From: Gemmatimonadota bacterium
Lineage (GTDB): Bacteria; JAAXHH01
Direction of reading: 5' to 3'
NCBI GenBank assembly: GCA_026702745.1
Contig: JAPPBT010000083.1
Coordinates: forward strand, 1 to 64,000
DNA length: 64,000 bases
Part shown: positions 36,123 to 44,488 of the stretch, piece by piece
Numbering within the stretch: the first letter of the stretch is position 1
How the letters are laid out: each line of letters begins with the position of its first letter
Made by a program: the position numbers and the translations under genes
The notes under the pieces: generated by a model
Databases searched by the model: none
Seen by the model: only the letters and a program-made list of their open reading frames with translations
Told to the model about the DNA's origin: nothing

Positions 36123-36207
36123 TGACGCAGGCGAACCCGCCACCTGCGCGGTGGCCCAGCAAATCCACTACGAGGTGACGCAGGTAATCCCGCCACCTGC
36201 GCGGTGG
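36123..36207. repeat. Two 32-bp direct repeats upstream of the VOC gene
   Basis: Copies at 36123-36154 and 36176-36207 are identical except for a 4-base core (CGAA versus TAAT). Each starts TGACGCAGG and ends with the palindrome-like CCACCTGCGCGGTGG (stem CCACC/GGTGG). Their 53-base period is close to five helical turns. The second copy ends 21 bases before the GTG start of the VOC gene, just before its AAGGAG site. Confidence 0.92.
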
Positions 36208-36228
36208 CTTACTATAAGGAGAACTATC

Positions 36229-36654
36229 GTGAAACTGGTACCCTATCTGGCATTCAATGGTCAATGCGAGGAGGCCCTTGAGTTCTACCGCGATTGTCTG
36301 GGCGGTTCAGTCGTGAACTTAAGCCGCTACACCAAAGACCAGGACATCGGCATGGACATTCCCGACCACATGGTGGGTCAGGCCATGCACATGTCCATCC
36401 AGTTCGGCGAAAACATGCTCATGGGCTCCGATCATATTGAAACGGTTCCTTCGGACACCAACATCTCGCTCTCGATCGACTTCGCGTGCGTGGATGAACA
36501 GGAGCAGGCGTTCAACGCCATGTCCTCTGGCGGCGAAGTGACCATGCCGCTGCAGGATACCTTCTGGGGCTCCCGTTTCGGAATGATCACGGACAAATTC
36601 GGCATAAACTGGATGTTCAACTGTCACCTGAACACACCGGAGCATTCGTCATGA
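36229..36654 (+). CDS. VOC family protein, PhnB-like
   Basis: A 141-residue PhnB/3-demethylubiquinone methyltransferase-like glyoxalase-fold protein. It opens KLVPYLAFNGQCEEALEFYR and has MHMSIQFGENMLMGSD in the middle and the PhnB-type end PLQDTFWGSRFGMITDKFGINWMFNC split across two strands. The start is GTG at 36229 with AAGGAG upstream. Members of this family bind small hydrophobic molecules; no enzymatic role is certain. Its stop overlaps the next gene (ATGA). The two 32-base repeats in front suggest regulation by the adjacent AraC protein. Confidence 0.85.
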   Translation: MKLVPYLAFNGQCEEALEFYRDCLGGSVVNLSRYTKDQDIGMDIPDHMVGQAMHMSIQFGENMLMGSDHIETVPSDTNISLSIDFACVDEQEQAFNAMSSGGEVTMPLQDTFWGSRFGMITDKFGINWMFNCHLNTPEHSS

Positions 36655-36977
36655 AGCGCGTACCATTGGGTTTGATCGCCGGCGGCGTACTCGGCCTGCT
36701 GGACGGGCTGTCCGCTTTCCTGATTCCCGAGGCGCAGGGCATGATGACCGAGATCATCATATGGGGAACGGCGAAGGGACTGGTCACGGGTCTGTTGGTT
36801 GGCCTGATCGCGTGTAGAGTCGAGGGGGTCGGCATGAACGTGCTTGCCGGCGGCGCGGTGGGTGCGGCCCTTTCTCTCCTTGCGGCGGTCTCGACGGGTT
36901 CCTATGTCGAAATCGTGCCCCCGGGGATCGTCGTCGGTCTGCTGACGGGCCTGGTCGTTTCGAAATGGGGAAAGTGA
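36651..36977 (+). CDS. Small integral membrane protein
   Basis: A 108-residue hydrophobic protein with about four glycine-rich helices (LGLIAGGVLGLLDGLSAFLI, IIIWGTAKGLVTGLLVGLIA, NVLAGGAVGAALSLLAAVST and VPPGIVVGLLTGLVVS). I cannot assign a family. It is translationally coupled to the VOC gene by a four-base overlap, so the two are one operon. Confidence 0.75.
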   Translation: MKRVPLGLIAGGVLGLLDGLSAFLIPEAQGMMTEIIIWGTAKGLVTGLLVGLIACRVEGVGMNVLAGGAVGAALSLLAAVSTGSYVEIVPPGIVVGLLTGLVVSKWGK

Positions 36978-36998
36978 TCCCGGGAAACGGTTGAGGAT

Positions 36999-38813
36999 TT
37001 ACGAAGACGAGTCGGCATCGTCTGATTCCACGCCCCCGTATCCGCGCAGCAATTCAGCCAGGTCGTCTCTTCGACTAAAACCGGCGAGACGCTCCAGCCT
37101 GTCGAGCGGTGTCAGGCCTGCTTTGTTTCTGGCATTGACATCGCCTCCGTGTGTCACGAGCAGCCGGAGTACCTCCTCTGTATCCTCCATCCTGTTATCC
37201 ACGTCGAGGCAGTGCAGCGGCGTGTTCCCCGCGTCGTCCCGTTCGCGGGCACAGGCGGGGTCATTCTCCAGTAGCTCCCGAACACGTACCAGCAGATCCG
37301 ATTTTACGGCCCGGTGTATCCCGGCGAACGGTGCCAGATATTCGGTTACGTGGTCCTGCTGGTAGTGGCTGGCATGGCCGATCGCGTCGATTCCGTGTTC
37401 CCCGTCCCGGTGTGACGCATCGACCCCCAGCTCGATCAGCAGTTTGATCATGTCCAGGTGACCGTACCGGGCCGCTTCGTGCATACCGCAGGCATTCAGA
37501 TCAAATCCCACTTCGGCCATCAGCCGGACCGCGTCCCGGTTGTCCGATCCGATGGCGTTTTCCATAAGCGCGTTACCGCGTTCGCCGAGTTTTTCTGTCA
37601 GTAATGGGTCGTGGGCCAGCAATGCGCGGGCACGGTCTAGGTCTCCACGGATGCACGCACCGGCGAACCGGTCCAGATCGTCCAGCGGGAACGTACGCGC
37701 GCCGCAGGCCGCCAGGTACTCGGCAATGGCCTCATTCCCGTGGTAGATGGCTTCGCCGTAAGGGGAGCGCGCATCAGGCCGGTTGGACGGCCGATTTACG
37801 TCTGCTCCGTTCTCGACCAGCAGGCGAACCCGGTCCGGATAGTTCCACCGGGCGGCCCACTGCAGTTGATAGGCCAGCATGTCCGCCGGACTACTCATCC
37901 AGCCCCTCGATTGCTCGCCCAGTAACCGGTGCCAGGGCCGTTCCCCTTCCTTTCCCAGTCCGTGGACGAACAGGAACCGCAGGTGCTCGTCGTCACGGCT
38001 GAACATCCGGTTGTAGAGCGTCTGCGCGTCGTTGGGATCGGCGCCGGCCGCGATCAGGATCTCAGCCAGTTCGTAGCAGTTCCGGTGCGACGGGCACCTC
38101 GCCGGGCCGTTTTCCCCTTCGCCGAATACACCGGTCAGGACCGTGTATGGACAGGGGAATCCGGCCCACAGATAACCTGCGTTCGGGTCGGCGCCATGGG
38201 CGAGCAGCAACCGAGTTACCTCGACGTCCGCATGTTCGGCTGTTCCGGCGTCGAGACGGGAAAACGCTACATAGAGCAGCGGTTCCCAGTCATGAGGGCC
38301 GCCGGAGGTCTTCGCAAGTTCGGGGCTTGTTTCCAGGAAATCGATTACGGCGGGTACGTCACCGGCTGCAGAGGCGGTGTAAATACTCATCCGGGAAAGC
38401 TCCGGATGGGCTTCCAGCATGCTCCTGGCCCTTGCCCACCTCGACGGGTGATCCTGCGCGCCCTGCGTCAGACAGGCGAGGCGGAGGAAATCGTCGGCGT
38501 ATCCGGCGCCTTCATTCGGCTTCGACGGCATGGGTTCCAGGTTGGGGCTGTGCGAACGGCTTTCGACGGTGTGGAAGTACTGTTCGATGTGGGTCCAGTC
38601 CGGAAAACCGTAGCTTCGGGCCACGGCGTCGCGAGCGTCAAGCGGAGTGAGGGTGGACGGATCCAGTGGGGGATGGTTCCGGGCCGTCCGAACCGTCGCT
38701 GCTTCGGCATCGGTCCGTTGCGCCTCGAACAGCTCGCGGGCTTCCGCGGCGATATCGTTCAGGGCGACCGGGTACGGCCATGGTCTGGGAGGAAGTGGAT
38801 CCAAATGCGGCAT
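36999..38813 (-). CDS. Ankyrin-repeat protein 2 (604 aa)
   Basis: The first 85 residues contain the same kind of helical module as ankyrin protein 1, ending AVARSYGFPDWTHIEQYF. The rest is made of many ankyrin repeats, for example GADPNAGYLWAGFPCPYTVL, GADPNDAQTLYNRMFSRDD, GADVNRPSNRPDARSPYGEA, LMAEVGFDLNACGMHEAARY and GNTPLHCLDVDNRMEDTEEV. No signal peptide or membrane segment. It is 78 bases downstream of ankyrin gene 3 on the same strand, separated by GC-rich 28-base repeats. Ribosome site weak. Confidence 0.86.
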   Translation of the reverse strand: MPHLDPLPPRPWPYPVALNDIAAEARELFEAQRTDAEAATVRTARNHPPLDPSTLTPLDARDAVARSYGFPDWTHIEQYFHTVESRSHSPNLEPMPSKPNEGAGYADDFLRLACLTQGAQDHPSRWARARSMLEAHPELSRMSIYTASAAGDVPAVIDFLETSPELAKTSGGPHDWEPLLYVAFSRLDAGTAEHADVEVTRLLLAHGADPNAGYLWAGFPCPYTVLTGVFGEGENGPARCPSHRNCYELAEILIAAGADPNDAQTLYNRMFSRDDEHLRFLFVHGLGKEGERPWHRLLGEQSRGWMSSPADMLAYQLQWAARWNYPDRVRLLVENGADVNRPSNRPDARSPYGEAIYHGNEAIAEYLAACGARTFPLDDLDRFAGACIRGDLDRARALLAHDPLLTEKLGERGNALMENAIGSDNRDAVRLMAEVGFDLNACGMHEAARYGHLDMIKLLIELGVDASHRDGEHGIDAIGHASHYQQDHVTEYLAPFAGIHRAVKSDLLVRVRELLENDPACARERDDAGNTPLHCLDVDNRMEDTEEVLRLLVTHGGDVNARNKAGLTPLDRLERLAGFSRRDDLAELLRGYGGVESDDADSSS

Positions 38814-38842
38814 CCTGCATGTTCCCGTGTTCGATTCAACCG

Positions 38843-38895
38843 CCCGCGGCCTGCGGGTACGGTTCAGCTGCCCGCGGCCTGCGGGTACGGTTCAG
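38843..38895. repeat. 28-bp tandem repeat with hairpins across the stop of ankyrin gene 3
   Basis: A 25-base block occurs identically at 38843-38867 and 38871-38895 (period 28). Each contains CCCGCGGCCTGCGGG, a 5-base-stem hairpin, and ends GGTTCAG, which on the minus strand holds a TGA. The TGA at 38894-38892 is the stop codon of ankyrin gene 3. A third, more diverged unit overlaps the last codons. Confidence 0.92.
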
Positions 38896-40115
38896 CCGCA
38901 CGCGGCCGTGACACGTCGAAGCGCGTCCTGGTTGACGAGATCAGGATAGACGAATCTCCGGGCGTACTCGGCCGCCGTCACATCCCTCCACGTGTATTCC
39001 CCGCCCTCCGGCGTCGGTTTGCGAAGGGACGCGCGCAGCAATGGGTCGGCGCCGTGTTCCAGGAGCAGGTCCGCCATGTCCGTGAAATTACGTGGTACGT
39101 GCAGAGAGGCCATGGCATGGAATAGTGGCGTCCAGCCCCCGTACCCCTCGTGGTCGGTACCGGCAGGCGCATTGACATCAGCTCCGCGTTCGAGCAGCCA
39201 CACGGCCATTTCCACGTCGCAGAACTCGACCGCCATGTGGAGCAGTGTTACGCCACCGGCAAGGGGGGTCGCGCAGGCGTACGGCGAGGGATGCTTGATC
39301 CCGTAGTCCGGCGGGAAGATCTCCTCCGCACTGAACAGCCTATCGAGCATGTGAGGATCGCCACTCACGTGCCGCGTGAGACGGTTCCCGTCCCTGAGAT
39401 GCAGCGCCATGGGCGGCGTATCCGGTAGCGATACCCCAGCCTGTTGCAGGACGCACAGGCATGCGGCCTTGTCTACGGGCCGGCGTTCATTCGTCGCCAG
39501 GATCATCCCGGCGTTGTCCGGCAAGAGCGTACCTCCCGCCGAAACCAGGCGGTCGAGCATCGCCGGCGCCAACGTCATGCAGGGATAGTCGATCACCCGG
39601 TACGGTACACCGGAGGGAGAGGTCGTCGACGCGTCGGGGTCCGCGCCGCGGCCGAGTAGCATGTCGACGGCGGGGATGTTCCGATCGAAACACGCCGCCG
39701 CCCGCAAGGCCATTTCCTCCCCTTCGTGTATGTCCACACCGGCATCTATAAAGGTCTTCATGACTCCGGTTTTGCCGAAAAAGGCGGCATAGGCCAGGGG
39801 CCGGTAACCGTTGTGCCGCCGCCGCTTAACCCAGTGCCCTTCCCGGTGTATCAGGTAGGGATCGGCCCGCAGCAACCGACTCACCCGATCGGTATCGTCC
39901 GCCTGAATCGCCAATTCGAGTTCCCCCATGACGCCGATCGACCCGACATAGGCCGCCAGTTTCGGCCAATCGGGAAACCCGTACCGCGCGGCGACCCGCA
40001 GCCGTGCATCGGGGAGCGATTGGCAGGAACCTTCCTCGAGAAGGTCTTCAGCCTCCGCTTCAAGGCGTTCCAGGTCGGGGTGGTCAGGCAGTTGTATTAT
40101 GGCGGTACCGGTCAT
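38892..40115 (-). CDS. Ankyrin-repeat protein 3 (407 aa)
   Basis: Residues 1-60 show the shared N-terminal module most clearly: HPDLERLEAEAEDLLEEGSC and RVAARYGFPDWPKLAAYV. Ankyrin repeats follow, including YRPLAYAAFFGKTGVMKTFI, ADPDASTTSPSGVPYRVID, VTLLHMAVEFCDVEMAVWLL and GADVNAPAGTDHEGYGGWTP. It is divergent from a nucleotidyltransferase-fold gene 147 bases away. GGTGAG precedes the ATG. Confidence 0.86.
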   Translation of the reverse strand: MTGTAIIQLPDHPDLERLEAEAEDLLEEGSCQSLPDARLRVAARYGFPDWPKLAAYVGSIGVMGELELAIQADDTDRVSRLLRADPYLIHREGHWVKRRRHNGYRPLAYAAFFGKTGVMKTFIDAGVDIHEGEEMALRAAACFDRNIPAVDMLLGRGADPDASTTSPSGVPYRVIDYPCMTLAPAMLDRLVSAGGTLLPDNAGMILATNERRPVDKAACLCVLQQAGVSLPDTPPMALHLRDGNRLTRHVSGDPHMLDRLFSAEEIFPPDYGIKHPSPYACATPLAGGVTLLHMAVEFCDVEMAVWLLERGADVNAPAGTDHEGYGGWTPLFHAMASLHVPRNFTDMADLLLEHGADPLLRASLRKPTPEGGEYTWRDVTAAEYARRFVYPDLVNQDALRRVTAACG

Positions 40116-40210
40116 GATTGCTCACCAGCTATACAGTCGTGCTTCCATTCATACTACATAGGGACTACTATCGAGACGGCTGTTTATTCATTTTTTGGAC
40201 ATTAGCATGA

Positions 40211-40219
40211 TGTTACATT
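40211..40219 (+). promoter_or_regulatory. Extended -10 element upstream of the nucleotidyltransferase gene
   Basis: TGTTACATT is an extended -10 (TGn followed by TACATT) with no clear -35. It sits 44 bases before the ATG at 40263, in the divergent gap shared with ankyrin gene 3. Confidence 0.4.
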
Positions 40220-40262
40220 GCACAGACGAATTACGAAGTCACCGCCATAGACCGAGGTCGTC

Positions 40263-41132
40263 ATGGATCTGGATTTCTCGTTTCTGCCTGATCTGCCCCA
40301 GATAGAAACGCTGAAGCAGGTCGCGCCCGCGATTTGGTCCAACGAAGATGTGGGGGCCCTCTGGATTGAAGGCAGCTTCGGACAGGGGACCGCGGACCGG
40401 TACAGCGACGTGGACCTTCGGCTGGCAGTTCCCGCCGCGCGGTTCCGGAAATGGGAAACCCCCGATTTTGCGGCGCTATTCAAGGGCCTGTGTATCGCGC
40501 ACCAACAGCTGTTTTCGCAAGAAGAAGCGATCCTGCATCACGTTCTGCTCGAAACCGGCGAGATGTACGACCTCGGCATCCAACGGGTCGATCGGCTTGC
40601 CCTGCATGGCACCAGCCACCTGCTTGGTTGCCGGGACCCCGCGCTGGCCGACAGTTTCACGGAACCGGCCGCTGTATCGGCAGCTGTATCGTCCGAACCG
40701 ATTCGTTCGGATCCAGACCCCGATTCCGTACGACAGGTGATTGTCGACTTCTGGATTAACTCCAACAAACACCACAAGGTGCTGTACCGCGGTCTCGATC
40801 CCATGGTCGTCGTGGGACTGCAGATCGAGCGCGCCATCTTGATCCGGCTCTGGGCGATACACGCTTCCGGACGAGATTTGGGCGCGGTGACACCGACTAT
40901 CCATACGCTGACGCCCCAGATTCGGTCGATCGTGGAAACCGGGAGCAACGCGCTGGAAGTCCTCGGAGCACCGGTACGAACTCGCGGCGAACTGAGGGCG
41001 CTGATCGAACGGCATCGGGATGAGGTCGCCCGCGTCGGACGTGCGCTGGCGGAGCAGTATGCCTTCGGCTATCCTGAGGTCGTGGAAGATACGGTCAGAG
41101 CCGGCTGGGACGAGTTTCTTTCCACGGAATGA
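40263..41132 (+). CDS. Nucleotidyltransferase-fold protein A
   Basis: A 289-residue protein with the polymerase-beta-type nucleotidyltransferase signature: IEGSFGQGTADRYSDVDLRL (residues 35-54), in which Gly-Ser (37-38) and the metal-binding Asp49 and Asp51 are all present. The C-terminal 160 residues are helical, with a WINSNKHHKVLYRGLDP segment as in aminoglycoside nucleotidyltransferase-like proteins. Substrate unknown; antibiotic modification, tRNA or protein nucleotidylylation are all possible. It is divergent from ankyrin gene 3, an arrangement repeated at 58.4-61.2 kb. Confidence 0.82.
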   Translation: MDLDFSFLPDLPQIETLKQVAPAIWSNEDVGALWIEGSFGQGTADRYSDVDLRLAVPAARFRKWETPDFAALFKGLCIAHQQLFSQEEAILHHVLLETGEMYDLGIQRVDRLALHGTSHLLGCRDPALADSFTEPAAVSAAVSSEPIRSDPDPDSVRQVIVDFWINSNKHHKVLYRGLDPMVVVGLQIERAILIRLWAIHASGRDLGAVTPTIHTLTPQIRSIVETGSNALEVLGAPVRTRGELRALIERHRDEVARVGRALAEQYAFGYPEVVEDTVRAGWDEFLSTE

Positions 41133-41164
41133 TGACCCGGCCGTTATGCATCCGCTCAACATCC

Positions 41165-42859
41165 TCAGTGCCCGTACTCCCGGATCAGTTTAATGATCTC
41201 CTCCTCTCCCTTCTCTGCGGCAATCGCCAGTGGTCGGGTCCAGGGCCAGTCGGCCAGGCCGGGGTCGGCGCCGTTTTCCAGAAACAGGCGGACCATGCCG
41301 GTCTGGCCGTGCGCGACCGCGACGGCCAGGGGCGTGCGGCCATCTTTCTCATCGAGTACGTTCACCGACGCGCCCCGTTCGATCAAGGATCGGGCGGTGG
41401 ATGCCCAGCCATGCCGGGCGCAGACGTGTAAGTAGGTCTGACCGTCGAAGGTGCGGCGGTTCGGATCCAGGCCCGCCGCGACCAGTTTGCCGGTGATCGC
41501 GGCGCTGTCGCCCCAGGCCGGCAGGTATTGAAGATCATCCAGGCGTCCGGGCGCTTCGGGATCATCGGCTAGCACGGAATCTATCAGCGTTTCATTTTCT
41601 GATTCCAGCACCTGCGCGAACAGGTAGGGGTCTCGTACCCTGCAGTGCTTGCCGTTCACCATGTCGCACAGCCTGTCTTCATTCAGGCTCCAGGACGGCG
41701 GGTAAACCGCGCCGTGGCGTATAAGCAGGTCCCTTATGACTTGATCGTTCGTGCCCGCGGCGCATCCGCAGGAGTCCAGTTCCACATTGGGATTGGCGCC
41801 ACTTTCGAGTAAAAGGTGGACCAAATCCGTCTGCTTGTGCCACACCGCCACGAAAAGCGCTTCGTCTACAAGGTGTTCGTCGGTACCCGCTTCGAGCAGC
41901 AGCTGAACGATGCGTTGGTGCCCTGCGCGCACCGCATAGGACAGGGGGGACATCAGCGCGGCATCGCGGTGCTTATCGGCGGGATGCGCTTCGAGGATCG
42001 ACACTGTCCATTCGTAGTCGCCCAGGTGGCAGGCCGCGGTGATGGCGTAATGCGCCCCGTTCTCCAACAGGAGTTCCGTAAGGCCTAGTTTCGGATCGGG
42101 CGGATCGAGTCCGAATCCGACATCGAACGACAGCGTCAGCGGGGTCTTGCCGTCCGCACGCCGATCATCGATGGGCAGGCCGTGGTCCAGAAACAGTTCG
42201 ATCAGGTCTTTCCGGCCGTTCAGTACGCCCAGGTGAACGCCGTTGTTGCCATCTTCGTCGGACCGATCAACAAGGTCGGGCTGTTCTCTCAGGATCGTCT
42301 CAACGCGATCGGCACTGCCGTCGCTTTTCACCAGCGCGGCGATCTCCCCGAACGCAGGATCGTAGCCAAAACGGGCGTTCATCGCGTTTTCAAGGACTTC
42401 TGTCACGTCAACGAAGCCGCGTTCCCTGGCGCCTTCGAGGAGACTCGCCCAGGTCGGACCGAAAATGTTGAGTCCGGGATCGGCACCTCGGTCGAGCAGC
42501 AGCTGCACGGCATCGACATGGCCGTGGCGCGCGGCCATGTGTACCGGTTGGGCGTACCAGTGCAGAGCGTTCACCAGGCGCGGATCTTCGTCGAGGAGCG
42601 CCTCAATGGCCACCAGATCGCCGGCAGCGCCGGCCTTGAACAGGAACCAGGCGGATTCGCCGTCGATCCAGTCGGTCTCGTCGCCCCAGCGGTCGTCGTA
42701 GTACGGACGGCCGTAATCGGGCCCCAGGCCTGGACAAATCATGAATCCGGTTCGGCAGGCGTCCTGGTGCACCCGTCCACAGAACTTCCCGGGAAACGCC
42801 ATGCGCGCGGCGCGGTCGGGGTACTTTCCCTTGATTTCCAGTGCGTTGCTCCGATCCAT
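41165..42859 (-). CDS. Ankyrin-repeat protein 4 (about 564 aa)
   Basis: After a 45-residue leader containing IKGKYPDRAARMAFPGKFCG and paired cysteines, the protein is built of ankyrin repeats: QPVHMAARHGHVDAVQLLLD, NGVHLGVLNGRKDLIELFLD, SPLSYAVRAGHQRIVQLLLE, TYLHVCARHGWASTARSLIE and TPLAVAVAHGQTGMVRLFLE. The start is uncertain: ATG at 42859 is used, but TTG at 42919 would overlap the stop of ankyrin gene 5 and couple the two. No good ribosome site is seen for either. Convergent with nucleotidyltransferase A. Confidence 0.84.
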   Translation of the reverse strand: MDRSNALEIKGKYPDRAARMAFPGKFCGRVHQDACRTGFMICPGLGPDYGRPYYDDRWGDETDWIDGESAWFLFKAGAAGDLVAIEALLDEDPRLVNALHWYAQPVHMAARHGHVDAVQLLLDRGADPGLNIFGPTWASLLEGARERGFVDVTEVLENAMNARFGYDPAFGEIAALVKSDGSADRVETILREQPDLVDRSDEDGNNGVHLGVLNGRKDLIELFLDHGLPIDDRRADGKTPLTLSFDVGFGLDPPDPKLGLTELLLENGAHYAITAACHLGDYEWTVSILEAHPADKHRDAALMSPLSYAVRAGHQRIVQLLLEAGTDEHLVDEALFVAVWHKQTDLVHLLLESGANPNVELDSCGCAAGTNDQVIRDLLIRHGAVYPPSWSLNEDRLCDMVNGKHCRVRDPYLFAQVLESENETLIDSVLADDPEAPGRLDDLQYLPAWGDSAAITGKLVAAGLDPNRRTFDGQTYLHVCARHGWASTARSLIERGASVNVLDEKDGRTPLAVAVAHGQTGMVRLFLENGADPGLADWPWTRPLAIAAEKGEEEIIKLIREYGH

Positions 42860-42915
42860 TGGCTGATCGACGCCGATCCGTTGCCCGCTCGACGCCGTAT
42901 GGCCGATTCTCGTTC

Positions 42916-43797
42916 TCAACCGGTGTTGCCGCCAAGTTCAACGAGCGCGTGGAACGCCGTCCGGCCCCGCGCGGAAGCGGCACAGTCCAGGGGCGTTCTG
43001 CCCCCATGGTCCCGCGCGTCCGGGTCGGCGCCGGCTTCGACCAACGCGCGGATCGTTTCTGCTCCCGTCCCTCTCGCGCAGATCAGGTGCAGCGCGGTAC
43101 GGCATTCACCATCCCGAAGGTTGGGATCGGCCCCGAAATTCAGGAGCAAACGGACCCGCTTGCCGTGTCCGTGATTGACGTCGTGGTGCAGGAGGGTGCG
43201 ACCGTCCACCCGCTCGTTGATGTCCCAGCCGTGCCGGACCAGCAGTTCGAGGCTCTCAGCCATCGATGCGCTCGGTGTATGCTTGAGTCCGCCCCGGTTC
43301 GGTTCCGCGCCGTTATCCAGCAGGAATCGCGCGCCTTCCAGGGTGCCGAATCGTAATTGCATCATGAGCGGGGTTTCGCCGGCGCACCCCACGGTAGTCA
43401 GGGCGTTCACGTCGGCCCCGCCGTCCAGCAGCAGCCTGCCGACGGGGACGGACCGCCAGTGATGTATCGCCAGGGCGATACCCCGGCCTCCGGTGAATTC
43501 GGCATGTACGAGCCTGGGATCTTCCGCCAGCCCGGACCGGACCGCTTCGATCCGGTCCGCCATCACGGCATCCCTGAAGGCGCGCACCCGTTCGGGAATC
43601 AGCAGGTCCGCGATCTCCCTATGGGTCGATTTATAGCAGTGGCCGCAGTTCCGGCGGACAAACTCCCGCAGGAGTGGGTGAGCCGCGATCCCGTCGTAGC
43701 CGGCAAGCCGTGGCCGGCTATCGATAAAGGCCCGTGCGGCTACCAGATCCCCGCGTTCGAACATCGCAAGGAAGGCTTCGTCAGATCCGGATTCCAT
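42916..43797 (-). CDS. Ankyrin-repeat protein 5 (293 aa)
   Basis: The N-terminal 75 residues form a helical region with RNCGHCYKSTHREIADLLIP (possible Cys/His cluster). Ankyrin repeats follow from about residue 85: IALAIHHWRSVPVGRLLLDG, GCAGETPLMMQLRFGTLEGA, RTLLHHDVNHGHGKRVRLLL, RTALHLICARGTGAETIRAL and GRTPLDCAASARGRTAFHAL. It lies directly upstream of ankyrin gene 4 on the same strand; the two are probably one transcription unit. Confidence 0.86.
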   Translation of the reverse strand: MESGSDEAFLAMFERGDLVAARAFIDSRPRLAGYDGIAAHPLLREFVRRNCGHCYKSTHREIADLLIPERVRAFRDAVMADRIEAVRSGLAEDPRLVHAEFTGGRGIALAIHHWRSVPVGRLLLDGGADVNALTTVGCAGETPLMMQLRFGTLEGARFLLDNGAEPNRGGLKHTPSASMAESLELLVRHGWDINERVDGRTLLHHDVNHGHGKRVRLLLNFGADPNLRDGECRTALHLICARGTGAETIRALVEAGADPDARDHGGRTPLDCAASARGRTAFHALVELGGNTG

Positions 43798-43832
43798 GCC
43801 GGTTCGTCCCTCCGGGCACTACGTGCGTCATA

Positions 43833-43884
43833 CCCTGGCGTCTCAATCCCTGGCGTCTCAATCCCTGGCGTCTCAATCCCTGGC
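43833..43884. repeat. 15-bp tandem repeat across the stop of a membrane protein gene (3.5 copies)
   Basis: CCCTGGCGTCTCAAT is repeated exactly at 43833-43847, 43848-43862 and 43863-43877, with a partial fourth unit to 43884. The stop codon of the membrane protein gene (43875-43873 on the minus strand) lies in the third unit, so its end Arg-Asp-stop is repeated twice beyond the gene. Confidence 0.95.
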
Positions 43885-44283
43885 CGCCAACTGCCCGCCG
43901 ATCCATGCCATGGGCAGATAAGCGCCGATCAGGTCCGCCGCAATAAACCAGCCCGGCGCGGGCAGCATCATGGCGTTGGCGATGCCGCCGAGGAGGAACA
44001 GCGATCCGATGAGCATGGATAGCTTCAACCTGTACCCCGATGCAATCTTCACGGCCAGGTACGCGGCCGCCAGGGTGCCGGCCGCATGGGCCAGAAAGGG
44101 AAAGACGAAATGCCTGAACTGGAACAGGTGCATGGACGACGACAGGGATTCCATATCCGTTACGTCGACGCCGGGCGGCGGCGGTATGACCATGGGGCCC
44201 AACAAAACCAGGCCCATGTTGACCGCGCTGCCGGCCGCCATGCCCAGCACCACCGCCAGGACGATTCTGATCGTTCTACCCAT
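43873..44283 (-). CDS. Small integral membrane protein
   Basis: A 136-residue protein with four hydrophobic helices (IRIVLAVVLGMAAGSAVNMG, a helix near HFVFPFLAHAAGTLAAAYLA, LSMLIGSLFLLGGIANAMML and the closing WFIAADLIGAYLPMAWIGG). Between the first two lies a Pro-rich loop. I do not recognise a characterised family. It has a GAGGGA ribosome site, and its stop lies in a tandem repeat. It is divergent from the SelA-like gene and upstream of ankyrin gene 5. Confidence 0.8.
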   Translation of the reverse strand: MGRTIRIVLAVVLGMAAGSAVNMGLVLLGPMVIPPPPGVDVTDMESLSSSMHLFQFRHFVFPFLAHAAGTLAAAYLAVKIASGYRLKLSMLIGSLFLLGGIANAMMLPAPGWFIAADLIGAYLPMAWIGGQLAARD

Positions 44284-44488
44284 GGCGTTCCCTCATTGTT
44301 TGGTGGGGAGTGTGGTCGGTTTCTATGAAACCTACCTTCCAACCGGCACGCTGGCAAAGCAAATCAACGTCGGTTTATGGACTTGTCCGGCTTTCGTGCC
44401 GGTAGTACGTTGGAATGCGTCGTCCGAATCCAGTCGGACCGCAGCGTACCATCAACATCACGCAGATGAAGCTTGCAAGGGAGCAATC

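Noticed and set aside
36123-36207. Two 32-bp direct repeats as a minimal CRISPR array
   Set aside because: Only two copies, a 4-base difference inside the repeat, a single 21-base spacer that is too short, and no cas genes in the window.
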